NCBI GenBank assembly: GCA_913049845.1
Contig: CAJWZE010000002.1
Location: forward strand, 1-64,000
DNA length: 64,000 bases
Origin: an uncultured Cryomorphaceae bacterium
Lineage (GTDB): Bacteria > Bacteroidota > Bacteroidia > Flavobacteriales > Schleiferiaceae
Direction of reading: 5' to 3'
Both the position numbers and the translations under genes were made by a program. Positions within the stretch are counted from its first letter, which is position 1. Every line of letters begins with the position of its first letter. Shown piece by piece: positions 38,697-48,759 of the stretch. Under the pieces are notes generated by a model that was not told where the DNA came from, did no database searches, and saw only the letters and a program-made list of their open reading frames with translations.

Positions 38697-41497
38697 GAGA
38701 AATAATCTTTTGGAGGAGGTTCTACAAACGGTTCGTCCGAAGAGAGCTGAGCGACTAGGAATTCCATCAATTGGTGTTCAAATTCAATAAGGTCTCGTTC
38801 TCCCAAAAATTCTCCTTCAAAGGCTCCACCGCGGAGCAAACACTCTGGCTGTGGACTTTGCATTTTATACATTCCTATGCGCCAAGGTAGCGGGGAAGTA
38901 TCAATTCCACTCTTCCAAATTAGCCATGCGTATAATAGGCATTGAAGCGCCTTTGGTTTTTTTCCGTCCCAGAGATCCTCCCAATTTGTCAAACTGAGTT
39001 CAGAAGGTTTCATCCGCCCTGTTTTGTAATCCCAAACGGTCAGTCTACCGCTGTTAATTTCTATGCGGTCTATCTTACCCACAAATTTTAACGGGAGATC
39101 TAAATAAGGATGTTTTATTTCTAACTCCAATTTCGTTTCTACACCTCTCAATACGGTTTTCCCTGCTTTTGCACGAAGGAGTTCGTAGCTCAGGAATTGA
39201 TGGAGCATTTTTTTACATACTTCTATGGTAACCAAATTTCGTCCTTGGTATAGTGCAGATTCAGAATAGCCTTCTTTGACCAAGCACTCAATTCCCAACT
39301 CTAAGGCTTTATTGGTCCATTTCTCGACATCGAATTCGGGCAATGGTTTTCCTACTAGTGGCGTATAAAGTTCTTCGAGACCATAGTGGATGAGATTACC
39401 CATGACCAGGGCAGACATACTTTCTTCCACTTCGTCCTGTTCTCGTACTCGAACCAGTCGCTTTTGGTAAAAATAATGAGGACGTCCAGCGATTTCGTTA
39501 AGACTTGTAGCACTCATCCCTCGCTTCATCCAAGCTTTGATGGCTTCTTTAACTGCAGTTGTGCGCTCTGCGTAAAAGCGATCTTCGATAGAAGACGGGT
39601 GTATAGGCCCGTTATTGAAAGCGCGTGGATGTATGGTACAGGCACCTTTTTGAAGTTCCTGCTCTAGCTGCATAATGTAACGCGAAGGTGCACCGCCGCC
39701 CATAGAATCACTATTTGTGTTGTAGACTAATACAGCTTTGGAGCAACGTTGCAATATTCGATAAAAGTGATAGGCAAAGATGGCGTCTTTTTGTTCGTAG
39801 GTTGGAAGGTTATAGGTCTGCTTTATGTCATAAGGCAGTAGAGATTTGAACGAGGGCCCTGCTGGTAAAATCCCCTCATTGACCCCAGCCATAATTATGT
39901 GGCTAAAGTCAAGGGTACGAGATTCCAAGATTCCCATAATTTGTAATCCTTCTAGCGGCTCACCAACAAAGTCAATAGTCCCGCTTCGAAGTTGTTGTTT
40001 TACCAGCTTTAACAGAGAAAGGGTATCGACCTCGGTGCTCCCGAGCGTTCGTTCAAGCTGTTCAAGCAAGGTGTGGATTTTGTAACTCGTATTAATGACT
40101 ATGGTATCTTCTTGCTCTTTGGCAGCAACATACACGAGCCATTTCTTAATTGGAATTAGGATATCTGTGCCTTCTGTAGGCTTAAGAAGATCGTGGTATC
40201 CTTTTGGCCCTTTGGCCAATTCTCTGGTCCACTCTTTTGAACCGGTAAAAACCCTGTTTCCCTTAATGATGCTTTGGTTCCATTCCCTCGGCCCTCGTTC
40301 TGCACCGCCTAGGTAGAAGTATTGATTAAAGAGGGGGTCGCTAAACAATGCGCTAAGGCTCCTATGATAATAGGTCCAATTCTTCCTTGACTTTTTATTC
40401 TTTAAAGCATATTCAACCGCTCCAACCCATAACCTTACGGTCGCGGCGACCTTAGTTTGATCTAAGGGATAGCCCATGGTTATGTTAACTTTCTCATACG
40501 ATTTTGGCAATATGCTCAATACGGGATTTAAAAGTGTTTCGTCGGCAAGAATTACCGCAATATTTTGTGCGGCAACGCCTTCGCGGGCCCAGCGTTCCAA
40601 AGTGGCAGCTACACTTTTTGCCTGACCTGAATATTTGGAAGCCCCTACGGGGGTAATTTCTTTAGGTACGGTTAGAAAATCACTTGAACGGTTTTTTGTA
40701 GTGGGTATGTCGTTGCCAAATATTTTTTGACGCTGCTTATGCGCACGTAAAAAGAGCCCCGCTTCGTGCTCGTTCATATTCACATAATGTGGGTCAAGGT
40801 CCCACATAATTGTGGTATCCCAGTGGTTTTTTAGCCGGCCAATAATGTCCAATTCCGCCGTGTTCAAAGCATTAAGACCAGCAACCAAGATTCTTTTCAC
40901 CCCATTTCGATTGAGATAACTATCAATAAGTTCAAGATTTTCGCTGAGGTACCTCGATGCCAAGCCAATATGTGCTTCGCCACGCGCTAACAAGGAATTT
41001 TTGAAACGTTCGTACGTGTTTGGAAGCAATGCAACAAAGTCAGAATACTTTTCCATTAGAGCCGTTTCGTTTTCAGGACTGAGGTCCCATTCTGCCAACT
41101 TTTGGACATTGTACAAATCGCCAAGTATATGTCTAGGATCAAGCTTGTAGCGATCTATCTCTTCAAAATCTGATAATAGCGTTTGTCCCCATGAAAGGAA
41201 GCTCCCCAATGATTCGGGTTCACGGTCCGGATAGGCCTCATACCGTGCCTTATTGTAGCACTGATGCAGTTCGATGAGTAAAACGAGTGGCTCGACAACA
41301 AGCAAATTCCCGGCATTCGAGATAAATCCATCGATTTTTGTAAACAATGGTAGTAAAGCGGGTCCTTCTAGGTGAGACTTAAGTGCTTCACGTAAAAAGA
41401 TTTCTGCACGTTGGTTGGGGAGCACGACCATCTGCTGGTGCAGCGGTAGAGATGATGAAATCAACTTTTGCGCGATTTGCGCGATGAATGTGGACAT
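38693..41497 (-). CDS. PD-(D/E)XK nuclease-family protein, AddB-like (inactivated-helicase plus RecB-type nuclease)
   Basis: C-terminal FVGKIDRIEINSGRLTVWDYKTGRMKP; LQIMGILESRTLDFSHIIMAGVNEGILP. Confidence 0.88.
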   Translation of the reverse strand: MSTFIAQIAQKLISSSLPLHQQMVVLPNQRAEIFLREALKSHLEGPALLPLFTKIDGFISNAGNLLVVEPLVLLIELHQCYNKARYEAYPDREPESLGSFLSWGQTLLSDFEEIDRYKLDPRHILGDLYNVQKLAEWDLSPENETALMEKYSDFVALLPNTYERFKNSLLARGEAHIGLASRYLSENLELIDSYLNRNGVKRILVAGLNALNTAELDIIGRLKNHWDTTIMWDLDPHYVNMNEHEAGLFLRAHKQRQKIFGNDIPTTKNRSSDFLTVPKEITPVGASKYSGQAKSVAATLERWAREGVAAQNIAVILADETLLNPVLSILPKSYEKVNITMGYPLDQTKVAATVRLWVGAVEYALKNKKSRKNWTYYHRSLSALFSDPLFNQYFYLGGAERGPREWNQSIIKGNRVFTGSKEWTRELAKGPKGYHDLLKPTEGTDILIPIKKWLVYVAAKEQEDTIVINTSYKIHTLLEQLERTLGSTEVDTLSLLKLVKQQLRSGTIDFVGEPLEGLQIMGILESRTLDFSHIIMAGVNEGILPAGPSFKSLLPYDIKQTYNLPTYEQKDAIFAYHFYRILQRCSKAVLVYNTNSDSMGGGAPSRYIMQLEQELQKGACTIHPRAFNNGPIHPSSIEDRFYAERTTAVKEAIKAWMKRGMSATSLNEIAGRPHYFYQKRLVRVREQDEVEESMSALVMGNLIHYGLEELYTPLVGKPLPEFDVEKWTNKALELGIECLVKEGYSESALYQGRNLVTIEVCKKMLHQFLSYELLRAKAGKTVLRGVETKLELEIKHPYLDLPLKFVGKIDRIEINSGRLTVWDYKTGRMKPSELSLTNWEDLWDGKKPKALQCLLYAWLIWKSGIDTSPLPWRIGMYKMQSPQPECLLRGGAFEGEFLGERDLIEFEHQLMEFLVAQLSSDEPFVEPPPKDYFS

Positions 41498-41500
41498 GGA

Positions 41501-42094
41501 TTACTGGAACAGGTTGCTCCCCTCAATGTAATCAAAAACTGCCTTTGGAAGAAGGTTTCTTAAGCCTTTTCCTTCCGCAAAACTGCGGCGAATAAGCGAT
41601 GCACTTATTTCCATTTTTGGTGCATTTACCAATCTGAGATTTGGGAAGCGTTCTTGCCAATGCTTTTCGGCTGCTAATTCGTCAGGGAGCGGGTGTCGCG
41701 GGTAGACGAGTATTTCATGGTTTTCCATTATACTCTCATAGTTGCGCCATTTGTGGAAGGACTTGAGATTGTCCTCACCCATGATAATACTAAAGTGATA
41801 ATCCTCGTATTTCTCTCGGAGGTGAGTAAGTGTTTGTGAGGTATAATTTGGTTGGGGCAAACCGAATTCGATATCACTGGCCCTTAATCCTTTTAGGTCT
41901 TCTATTGCCAAATGAACTAAATGCAATCGCTCACGATCGGGCAGTAGATTGTTCTTCTTTTTAAAAGGATTGTGCGGAGTAACTACCAGCCACACTTCGT
42001 CCAGGTTACCGTATTTCTGAAAATATTCAGCCAATGCAAGGTGCCCAATATGTATGGGATTGAAGGTACCGAAAAACAGACCTACCTTCTTCAT
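41501..42094 (-). CDS. nadD: Nicotinate-nucleotide adenylyltransferase
   Basis: VGLFFGTFNPIHIGHLALAEYF; ISASLIRRSFAEGKGLRNLLPKAVFDYI. Confidence 0.96.
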   Translation of the reverse strand: MKKVGLFFGTFNPIHIGHLALAEYFQKYGNLDEVWLVVTPHNPFKKKNNLLPDRERLHLVHLAIEDLKGLRASDIEFGLPQPNYTSQTLTHLREKYEDYHFSIIMGEDNLKSFHKWRNYESIMENHEILVYPRHPLPDELAAEKHWQERFPNLRLVNAPKMEISASLIRRSFAEGKGLRNLLPKAVFDYIEGSNLFQ

Positions 42095-42669
42095 TACTTT
42101 GCTAAAAAGGCCTTTAAAATAGCTAATGCCTCCGCTTTAGCAGTATCTAGATCGTCATTAACCACCACCTTATCAAACTCTGGTGCACGAGCCATCTCAA
42201 TGGTCACCTTTGCCAAACGTTGCTGAATTTTTTCTTCGCTATCAGTAGCTCTGCTTCTAAGGCGCTGCTCCAAAACTGCGATGGATGGGGCCTGCACGAA
42301 CAGAGCCAAAGCAAGTTCGCCAAATTGCTTTTTAAGGTTCAACGCGCCCATTACGTCAATATCAAAAACAACGACTTTTCCCTTTGACCAGATCCGATTG
42401 ACCTCAGAACAAAGGCTGCCGTAGTAGGTGCCGTTATACACCTCTTCCCATTCCAAAAGTTCGTTTTGAGCCACTCGATCTTGAAACTCTTCGCTGCTAA
42501 GGAAGTAATAATCTTTTCCGTGCTCCTCTTGTCCGCGAGGTGCGCGTGATGTTGCTGAAATGCTAAAACAGAGCTGAGGAAATTGCGGCAGCAGATATTT
42601 CACCAAGGTCGATTTTCCTGCGCCAGAGGGTGCAGTGAAGATGACCAATTTTCCGTTTTTTTTATTCAT
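42094..42669 (-). CDS. gmk: Guanylate kinase
   Basis: GKLVIFTAPSGAGKSTLVKYL; SISATSRAPRGQEEHGKDYYFLS; start at MNKKNGK. Confidence 0.96.
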   Translation of the reverse strand: MNKKNGKLVIFTAPSGAGKSTLVKYLLPQFPQLCFSISATSRAPRGQEEHGKDYYFLSSEEFQDRVAQNELLEWEEVYNGTYYGSLCSEVNRIWSKGKVVVFDIDVMGALNLKKQFGELALALFVQAPSIAVLEQRLRSRATDSEEKIQQRLAKVTIEMARAPEFDKVVVNDDLDTAKAEALAILKAFLAK

Positions 42670-42691
42670 TAATCTTTCAACATTTATATGG

Positions 42692-42699
42692 CAAAGGTA
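42692..42699 (-). promoter_or_regulatory. TACCTTTG -7 box upstream of gmk
   Basis: TAnnTTTG match on minus strand. Confidence 0.45.
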
Positions 42700-42749
42700 G
42701 TGGAGATGAAGGAATTGGCTTTGGTAAAAAGTAGACTTATATTGCCATC

Positions 42750-44363
42750 GTGATAAAGAAAGTACTACTCGCACTGTTTTGCCTTTGTTTAGCTGGCCCT
42801 TTGAGCGCACAATGCTCCTTAGCCTTGGCGTCAGATTCCTTGGAAGCGTGCACGGGAGACACTATCTTCCTTTCTGCGTCAGGGTCTAATTCTTACCAAT
42901 GGTCCCACGATGCATCACTTAACTGCGACACCTGTGCTTCACCCTACATTATTTTAACAGACACCTCTGAATATGTCGTTGTCCAAGGAAGCAGTCAGGT
43001 GACTCAAATGGCAACGAACGGGAACTTCTCCTCTGGAAATTCGGGTTTTTTGACCAACTATATTTACAACGCGACATCAATTTGGAATGCCGGAACTTAT
43101 TCAGTTGGTCCTAATCCGAATTCAGTACACCCAAATTTTGGTTCTTGGGGCGACCATACGACGGGTACGGGAAACTACATGCTAGTCAATGGCGCTACCG
43201 GAACAAATAAAATCCTTTGGCGTCAGACAAGGACGTTTCCCCCTGGTGTGCAGGTGACCATGCAATGGTGGGCACTCTCTTTTGCCTCACCTGCGGGGCA
43301 ATTGCAATTAAAACTATCTGGTACAAACGCGGGTGCGGTAGCATATACACCATCAACTACTGGAGCATGGCAACAAACTACGAGAACCTTTACTGCACCA
43401 GCATCTGGAACAGCTATTTTGAATTTGATTACGTTGGCAGGTCCAAATTCAGGGAACGATTTTGGTATTGATGACATCTCCTTCACTTACGAATGTCAAG
43501 CCTACGATACGGTTTGGATTTTTTCGAAAAGAGAAGCGCAGATTCTCTTAGATTCCACCAGTATTTTTGGATGTGATAGTGTGTGTTTTGAGATAGAGAA
43601 TGGGCTCGATACAAACGGGCTTTTAAACTATCAATGGGTTCTCAGTGATGGAACCGTGGATACGTCAAAAACATTTTCACATTGCCTGTCCGATTCCGGT
43701 CATTACTCTGGCTTTCTTGTAACCACTTCAGATGAAGGGTGTTCCGATAGTGTTGCCTTACCACCCATCCGTGTTGGACATACACGTCAGTTAGATTCTT
43801 TAGTCATAGCGAACGATGGTAGCATTTTTTCTGGAGCGATACAGGTGCTAAACTCAAAGGAGATAATTGGATTAGGCGCGCATTTCGAAGCCGTTCCTTC
43901 GCTCGGGTTAGACTCTGTGTTCATTTCTGCTGGCAGCCAAAGCTGGAGCGATGGAATCATTACTGGTAACCAACTCGCAACGGGATGGAGTCCTGTCGTT
44001 CTGGACCCTGGTCCTCAGACTGTCTGTGCCTTCCTCTTCACGGCAGAAGGATGTGTCGATTCTGTCTGCAGGCAAATTGCCTTTTTCCCAACCGTCGAAG
44101 TGCCCAACGTCTTCACGCCAAACAGAGATGGGGTGAACGATGAGCTCGTACTACAAACCACTAGCACTGATCAAATAAAGACCACTATTTATAGCCGCTG
44201 GGGGACCAAGGTCTTCGAAAGTTCTGTCCTTGGCAAGCACTGGGACGGCACCTTCGAAGGACGTGACGCAGCTCCTGGGGTATATTTCCTTACCGTCGAA
44301 GTTGCAAACCCGTATGCGCCATTGCCGATCTTGTCCAATGCCACGGTACACTTGCTTCGTTAA
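42750..44363 (+). CDS. T9SS type-B (gliding-motility-associated C-terminal domain) secreted protein
   Basis: Signal peptide MIKKVLLALFCLCLAGPLSAQC; C-terminus VPNVFTPNRDGVNDELVL...IYSRWGTKVFESS...WDGTFEGRDAAPGVYFLTVEV; GTG start. Confidence 0.88.
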   Translation: MIKKVLLALFCLCLAGPLSAQCSLALASDSLEACTGDTIFLSASGSNSYQWSHDASLNCDTCASPYIILTDTSEYVVVQGSSQVTQMATNGNFSSGNSGFLTNYIYNATSIWNAGTYSVGPNPNSVHPNFGSWGDHTTGTGNYMLVNGATGTNKILWRQTRTFPPGVQVTMQWWALSFASPAGQLQLKLSGTNAGAVAYTPSTTGAWQQTTRTFTAPASGTAILNLITLAGPNSGNDFGIDDISFTYECQAYDTVWIFSKREAQILLDSTSIFGCDSVCFEIENGLDTNGLLNYQWVLSDGTVDTSKTFSHCLSDSGHYSGFLVTTSDEGCSDSVALPPIRVGHTRQLDSLVIANDGSIFSGAIQVLNSKEIIGLGAHFEAVPSLGLDSVFISAGSQSWSDGIITGNQLATGWSPVVLDPGPQTVCAFLFTAEGCVDSVCRQIAFFPTVEVPNVFTPNRDGVNDELVLQTTSTDQIKTTIYSRWGTKVFESSVLGKHWDGTFEGRDAAPGVYFLTVEVANPYAPLPILSNATVHLLR

Positions 44364-44675
44364 GGGCTAAAAAGAAATTCTTATTGCAAACGTAACAAGG
44401 GGCTTCCAAATATTCAGGTCAGGTTTGCGCTTTTGGTTAATGCGCTATGCTGTAGCAGCACAAAATGAGTAGAGAATCCATTATCGACTTTAGTCATTTC
44501 CAGTGCTTCGGATGCGGAAGAATGGCTGGCTTATTTAGCCCGTATCACTATATGTCATTTACGCTAAATTAACGGGAATTGGTCACAAATTTTATGTTAT
44601 TTCGCGCGTTTTCAGCGGTAAGAGTTTTACCCCTTGGGTAAGTTAAGGAGGGTACGTGAATAAGGATATTGTCGC

Positions 44676-45530
44676 TTAAAGCGTGTTACCTACCTGCTCC
44701 TTAATTTTCTCCAACTCATCCTTCATCTGAACAACGTGCTGTTGCATTGGCGCATAGTTGCTCTTTGAGCCGAGGGTATTTATTTCGCGTCCCATTTCTT
44801 GGGCAATAAAGCCTAATTTTTTACCGCTGTTTGATTCTTGCATGGTCTCACGGAAGTACTTCATGTGGTTGGCCAAGCGCACCTTTTCTTCATTGATATC
44901 TAGCTTTTCGATGTAGAAAATAACCTCTTGTTCATAGCGATTAGAATCGACTTCGACTCCTTCCAATACTTTCATTAATCGCTCGCGAACTAATCCTAAT
45001 CGGGCCTCCTCGTGCGGAGCAATCCCGGTTAAGCTCTTTTCAATAGAGACAAGGCGCTCCTCGTAATCTTTGGCGATGCTATCACCTTCCTGCTTGCGGA
45101 AACTTTTAAGCTTTTCCAAAGCCTCAATTATGAGACCCTGTAGATATGACCACTCCTTATTGGTGAGCTCAGACTTTGAACCGCCCATTACATCTGGCAT
45201 GCGCATTACCGTAGCAATGAGATCTCCGGATGAATCTGTTTCGCGACCAAGTACCTCTAGTTGTTCTAGGTAGGCTTTGGCGAGTTTCATGTTGATGCTC
45301 GTAGCACTTTCAATACCCGTTACTTCAACATATATATTGATATCCACCTTACCGCGTTTCACAGCAGCACCGATCATTTTACGGATGTCCAATTCTTTTT
45401 CGCGGAAGATAGGTGCGATGCGTGCATTAAGGTCTAGCCCTTTGCTGTTGAGACTGCGTATCTCAACAGTGATTTTCTTCCCTGAAGTTTGTCCGATGGC
45501 TTTACCGAAGCCGGTCATGCTTTGAATCAT
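44676..45530 (-). CDS. YicC/YloC-family endoribonuclease
   Basis: MIQSMTGFGKA; EIRSLNSKGLDLNAR; GKKLGFIAQEMGREINTLGSKSN. Confidence 0.96.
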   Translation of the reverse strand: MIQSMTGFGKAIGQTSGKKITVEIRSLNSKGLDLNARIAPIFREKELDIRKMIGAAVKRGKVDINIYVEVTGIESATSINMKLAKAYLEQLEVLGRETDSSGDLIATVMRMPDVMGGSKSELTNKEWSYLQGLIIEALEKLKSFRKQEGDSIAKDYEERLVSIEKSLTGIAPHEEARLGLVRERLMKVLEGVEVDSNRYEQEVIFYIEKLDINEEKVRLANHMKYFRETMQESNSGKKLGFIAQEMGREINTLGSKSNYAPMQQHVVQMKDELEKIKEQVGNTL

Positions 45531-45569
45531 GAATCACTGAATTTTGCTTAAAGGTAGCAAAACATAAGC

Positions 45570-46841
45570 CTACCCCTCGAAAGACTTCAGGCCCACGGCC
45601 AAGAGGCCTAAATCTTCATCATTAATAGCCCGAGAAATGAACCAGCTTTCGAAGGCGCTGGGTGGCAGGTAAATTCCGGCTTTAAGAAGATGGTGAAACA
45701 GTGCATTGAATCGGTCATTTTGTGCGTTAGTTGCATCAGTGTAATTGGCCACGCCATACGTGCCGAAATGTATGCTAATCATACTACCCAAACGATTGAT
45801 AGCCACCTCTTCGCTTCTAAATCTATCCTGGAGTAAGCCTTCGATTTTCGCGGTTGTGGCATTAATCTCCTCATAAACCTCAGGATGGGTTTTAAGATAA
45901 CTTAATGTCGCTATACCGCTAGCTGTGGAAATGGGGTTTCCGCTTAAAGTTCCCGCTTGATACACCGGTCCGTTTGGTGCGAGGACGTTCATGATTTCTG
46001 CTTTGCCTCCAAAAGCAGCTACCGGCATACCTCCACCGATGACTTTGCCGAAAGTAACCATATCAGGCTGAATACCTAGACGCTCTGCTGCGCCCCCCGG
46101 TGCAAGGCGGAAACCGGTCATCACTTCGTCCAGGATGAGCACGGCTCCATGCTGATCGCAAAGTGCGCGGAGACCTTCAAGGAATCCTTCTTTTGGAGGA
46201 ATGCATCCCATATTTCCTGCCACAGGTTCAACGATTATGGCAGCCATTTTATCGCCTTCTCTTTCGAAATGGCTCGCCACACTTTCAAGATTATTGTATT
46301 CGGCGATAAGGGTGTCTTGCGTTGCGCCTTCTGGAACGCCAGCACTGCCAGGAACGGCAAAAGTTAGAAGGCCCGAACCAGCCTTAACAAGAAACGGATC
46401 GGCATGACCGTGGTAGTTTCCTGCGAATTTGATGAATTTGTTTTTTCCTGTGTATCCTCGTGCCACGCGTAGGGCGCTCATACAGGCCTCCGTACCTGAG
46501 GAAGTCAGACGAACTTTGTCTACCCAAGGTGCCATTTCTGTGATAAGGGAAGCCATTGTGTTTTCGGCTTCGGTTGGGCAACCGTAGCTTACACCGGTGG
46601 ATAGTTGGTCTTGTACCGCTTCTATGACAGGGTCGAATTGGTGCCCTAAAATCATAGGCCCCCAAGAGTTGATAAAGTCTACATATTCGCGGCCGTCGAC
46701 ATCTACTAAACGACTGCCCTTGGCACTTTTAATGAAAATAGGCGTGCCGCCCACGCTTCCGAAGGCACGAACTGGTGAATTGACTCCTCCAGGAATGATG
46801 CGTTTTGATCGTTCAAAAAGCAGCTTGCTCTGCGGATACAT
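45570..46841 (-). CDS. hemL: Glutamate-1-semialdehyde 2,1-aminomutase
   Basis: RIIPGGVNSPVRAFGSVGGTPIF; LTSSGTEACMSALRVARGYTG; VTFGKVIGGGMPVAAFGG. Confidence 0.98.
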   Translation of the reverse strand: MYPQSKLLFERSKRIIPGGVNSPVRAFGSVGGTPIFIKSAKGSRLVDVDGREYVDFINSWGPMILGHQFDPVIEAVQDQLSTGVSYGCPTEAENTMASLITEMAPWVDKVRLTSSGTEACMSALRVARGYTGKNKFIKFAGNYHGHADPFLVKAGSGLLTFAVPGSAGVPEGATQDTLIAEYNNLESVASHFEREGDKMAAIIVEPVAGNMGCIPPKEGFLEGLRALCDQHGAVLILDEVMTGFRLAPGGAAERLGIQPDMVTFGKVIGGGMPVAAFGGKAEIMNVLAPNGPVYQAGTLSGNPISTASGIATLSYLKTHPEVYEEINATTAKIEGLLQDRFRSEEVAINRLGSMISIHFGTYGVANYTDATNAQNDRFNALFHHLLKAGIYLPPSAFESWFISRAINDEDLGLLAVGLKSFEG

Positions 46842-46843
46842 AT

Positions 46844-47845
46844 TTAGCTATTTGGATAATTCTTAATGAGATGTTTGCTGGCCTCTTTTGCGAAGTAGGT
46901 TAAGATTACTGTGGCACCAGCTCGCTTAACGGCGATGAGGCTCTCCATCATAATGTCATGCTCGTTTAGCCAGCCTTGAGCGGCGGCGGATTTGATCATT
47001 GCGTATTCGCCAGAGACTTGATAAACTGCAACGGGAAGGTTAGAGGAATGGCTCAAATCGCGGACTATATCTAGGTAAAAGCTACCTGGCTTCACCATAA
47101 GCATATCTGCCCCTTCCGCTTCATCGAGGTAGGCCTCGTCAACACTTTCTTTGCGGTTGCGCGGGTCTATTTGGTAGGTCTTCTTGTCGCCAAACCCTGG
47201 TGCGCTGTCTAAAGCATCTCGGAAAGGCCCGTAGAGCGCTGAAGCATATTTGGCGCTGTAGGCGAGAATACCTTTATGACTGTAACCGTTTAAATTGAAG
47301 GCGTCTCTTATGGCTCCAATTCTGCCATCCATCATATCTGATGGCGCGACCCAGTCGGCCCCTGCTTCGACATGGCTCAGAGCCATCTTTACCAAGGCCA
47401 GTAAGGTTGCATCATTTACAATTTCCCCTTTTTCGATATCGACAATACCGTCGTGACCGTAGCTCGAATACGGGTCAAGAGCCACATCGGTCATAACCAA
47501 AAGCTCTGGGAATGCTGCTTTGATAGCGCGTATGGATTGTTGCATCAATCCACCGGGATGAGCTGCGTAAGCGCCTGTATTGTCCTTTTTGTCGTCCCCC
47601 TCCTTGACGAAGATCAGCACACTTTGGACGCCAACATCAACGAGCTCTTGAATCTCGTAGATTATAAGATCAAGTGAATAACGGAAATATCCGGGCATCG
47701 ATGGAATCTCACTTTTGATATTTTCGCCATCTTCGATAAATAGCGGAGCAACGAAATCATGCGGATGAAGTGTCGTTTCAGCCACTAGATTTCGGATCTG
47801 ATTACTTGCTCTATTAATTCGTTTTCTTTGATTTGGGAATGCCAT
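46844..47845 (-). CDS. hemB: Delta-aminolevulinic acid dehydratase (porphobilinogen synthase)
   Basis: DVALDPYSSYGHDG; GADWVAPSDMMDGRI; ADMLMVKPG; PVAVYQVSGEYAM. Confidence 0.97.
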   Translation of the reverse strand: MAFPNQRKRINRASNQIRNLVAETTLHPHDFVAPLFIEDGENIKSEIPSMPGYFRYSLDLIIYEIQELVDVGVQSVLIFVKEGDDKKDNTGAYAAHPGGLMQQSIRAIKAAFPELLVMTDVALDPYSSYGHDGIVDIEKGEIVNDATLLALVKMALSHVEAGADWVAPSDMMDGRIGAIRDAFNLNGYSHKGILAYSAKYASALYGPFRDALDSAPGFGDKKTYQIDPRNRKESVDEAYLDEAEGADMLMVKPGSFYLDIVRDLSHSSNLPVAVYQVSGEYAMIKSAAAQGWLNEHDIMMESLIAVKRAGATVILTYFAKEASKHLIKNYPNS

Positions 47846-47847
47846 AA

Positions 47848-48759
47848 TTAAGCCCAATTTTTTGGTGTTGTCAATGCTTCGATTAACTGTGCCTCCGGGG
47901 TGCCTTTTTCAGGATGGTGATTATATTCCCAGCGCACGGTTGGTGGTAAAGACATGAATATACTTTCGATACGTCCGCCTGTTTTTAGGCCGAAAAGGGT
48001 GCCTCGGTCGTGGATGAGGTTAAACTCTACATAGCGTCCACGTCGAATCTCCTGCCATTCTTTTTGTGCAGTTGTGTAGTCTAGCTTCAAGCGCTTCTCC
48101 ACGATGGGTATGTATGCCTCAATAAAGCTGGTGGCCAATTCTTTTTGAAAGGCTTCCAATGCGTCACCAGGGAGTTTTTCTTCCGGACGTAAGTAGTCGT
48201 AAAAGACCCCACCTATACCTCGGTACTCATTGCGGTGGCTGTTGAAGAAATAGCGGTCGCACCACGGCTTGAATTCCGAGTAGAAATCATTGTGGTGGTT
48301 ATTGCACGTTTGCTTTAATATTTTGTGGAAGAGAGCGGCATCTTCTTCGAAGAGGTAATAAGGGGTCAAGTCGGCCCCGCCACCGAACCATTGGTCGATA
48401 ATTCTTCCATCTTTATCAGTTACCTCGAAATAGCGAAAATTTGCATGAGTCGTCGGTACCATCGGATTAACAGGGTGGATGACTAAGCTGATACCAGTGG
48501 CATAGAAGTCTTGAGCACTCTCAGGAATGATGTCTTTTAGTACTTCAGGTACCGAACCATGAACTTCACTAACGTTGACTCCTGCCTTCTCAAAGGTCTT
48601 GCCTGTCAAGATCCGAGACCAACCGCCCCCTCCAGCTTCACGTTTCCAGCGATCTTCAATAAATGTTGCTTCTGGTTCAAAAGCCTCTAGTACTTGGCAC
48701 ATCTCATTTTGCAAGTTGCGAATGAAGGAGAAGAAGCGCTTTTTCGGTCTAAATTCCAT
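47848..48759 (-). CDS. hemF: Oxygen-dependent coproporphyrinogen-III oxidase
   Basis: WFGGGADLTPYY; RGIGGVFYDYL; RGTLFGLKTGGRIESIFMSLPP. Confidence 0.97.
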   Translation of the reverse strand: MEFRPKKRFFSFIRNLQNEMCQVLEAFEPEATFIEDRWKREAGGGGWSRILTGKTFEKAGVNVSEVHGSVPEVLKDIIPESAQDFYATGISLVIHPVNPMVPTTHANFRYFEVTDKDGRIIDQWFGGGADLTPYYLFEEDAALFHKILKQTCNNHHNDFYSEFKPWCDRYFFNSHRNEYRGIGGVFYDYLRPEEKLPGDALEAFQKELATSFIEAYIPIVEKRLKLDYTTAQKEWQEIRRGRYVEFNLIHDRGTLFGLKTGGRIESIFMSLPPTVRWEYNHHPEKGTPEAQLIEALTTPKNWA

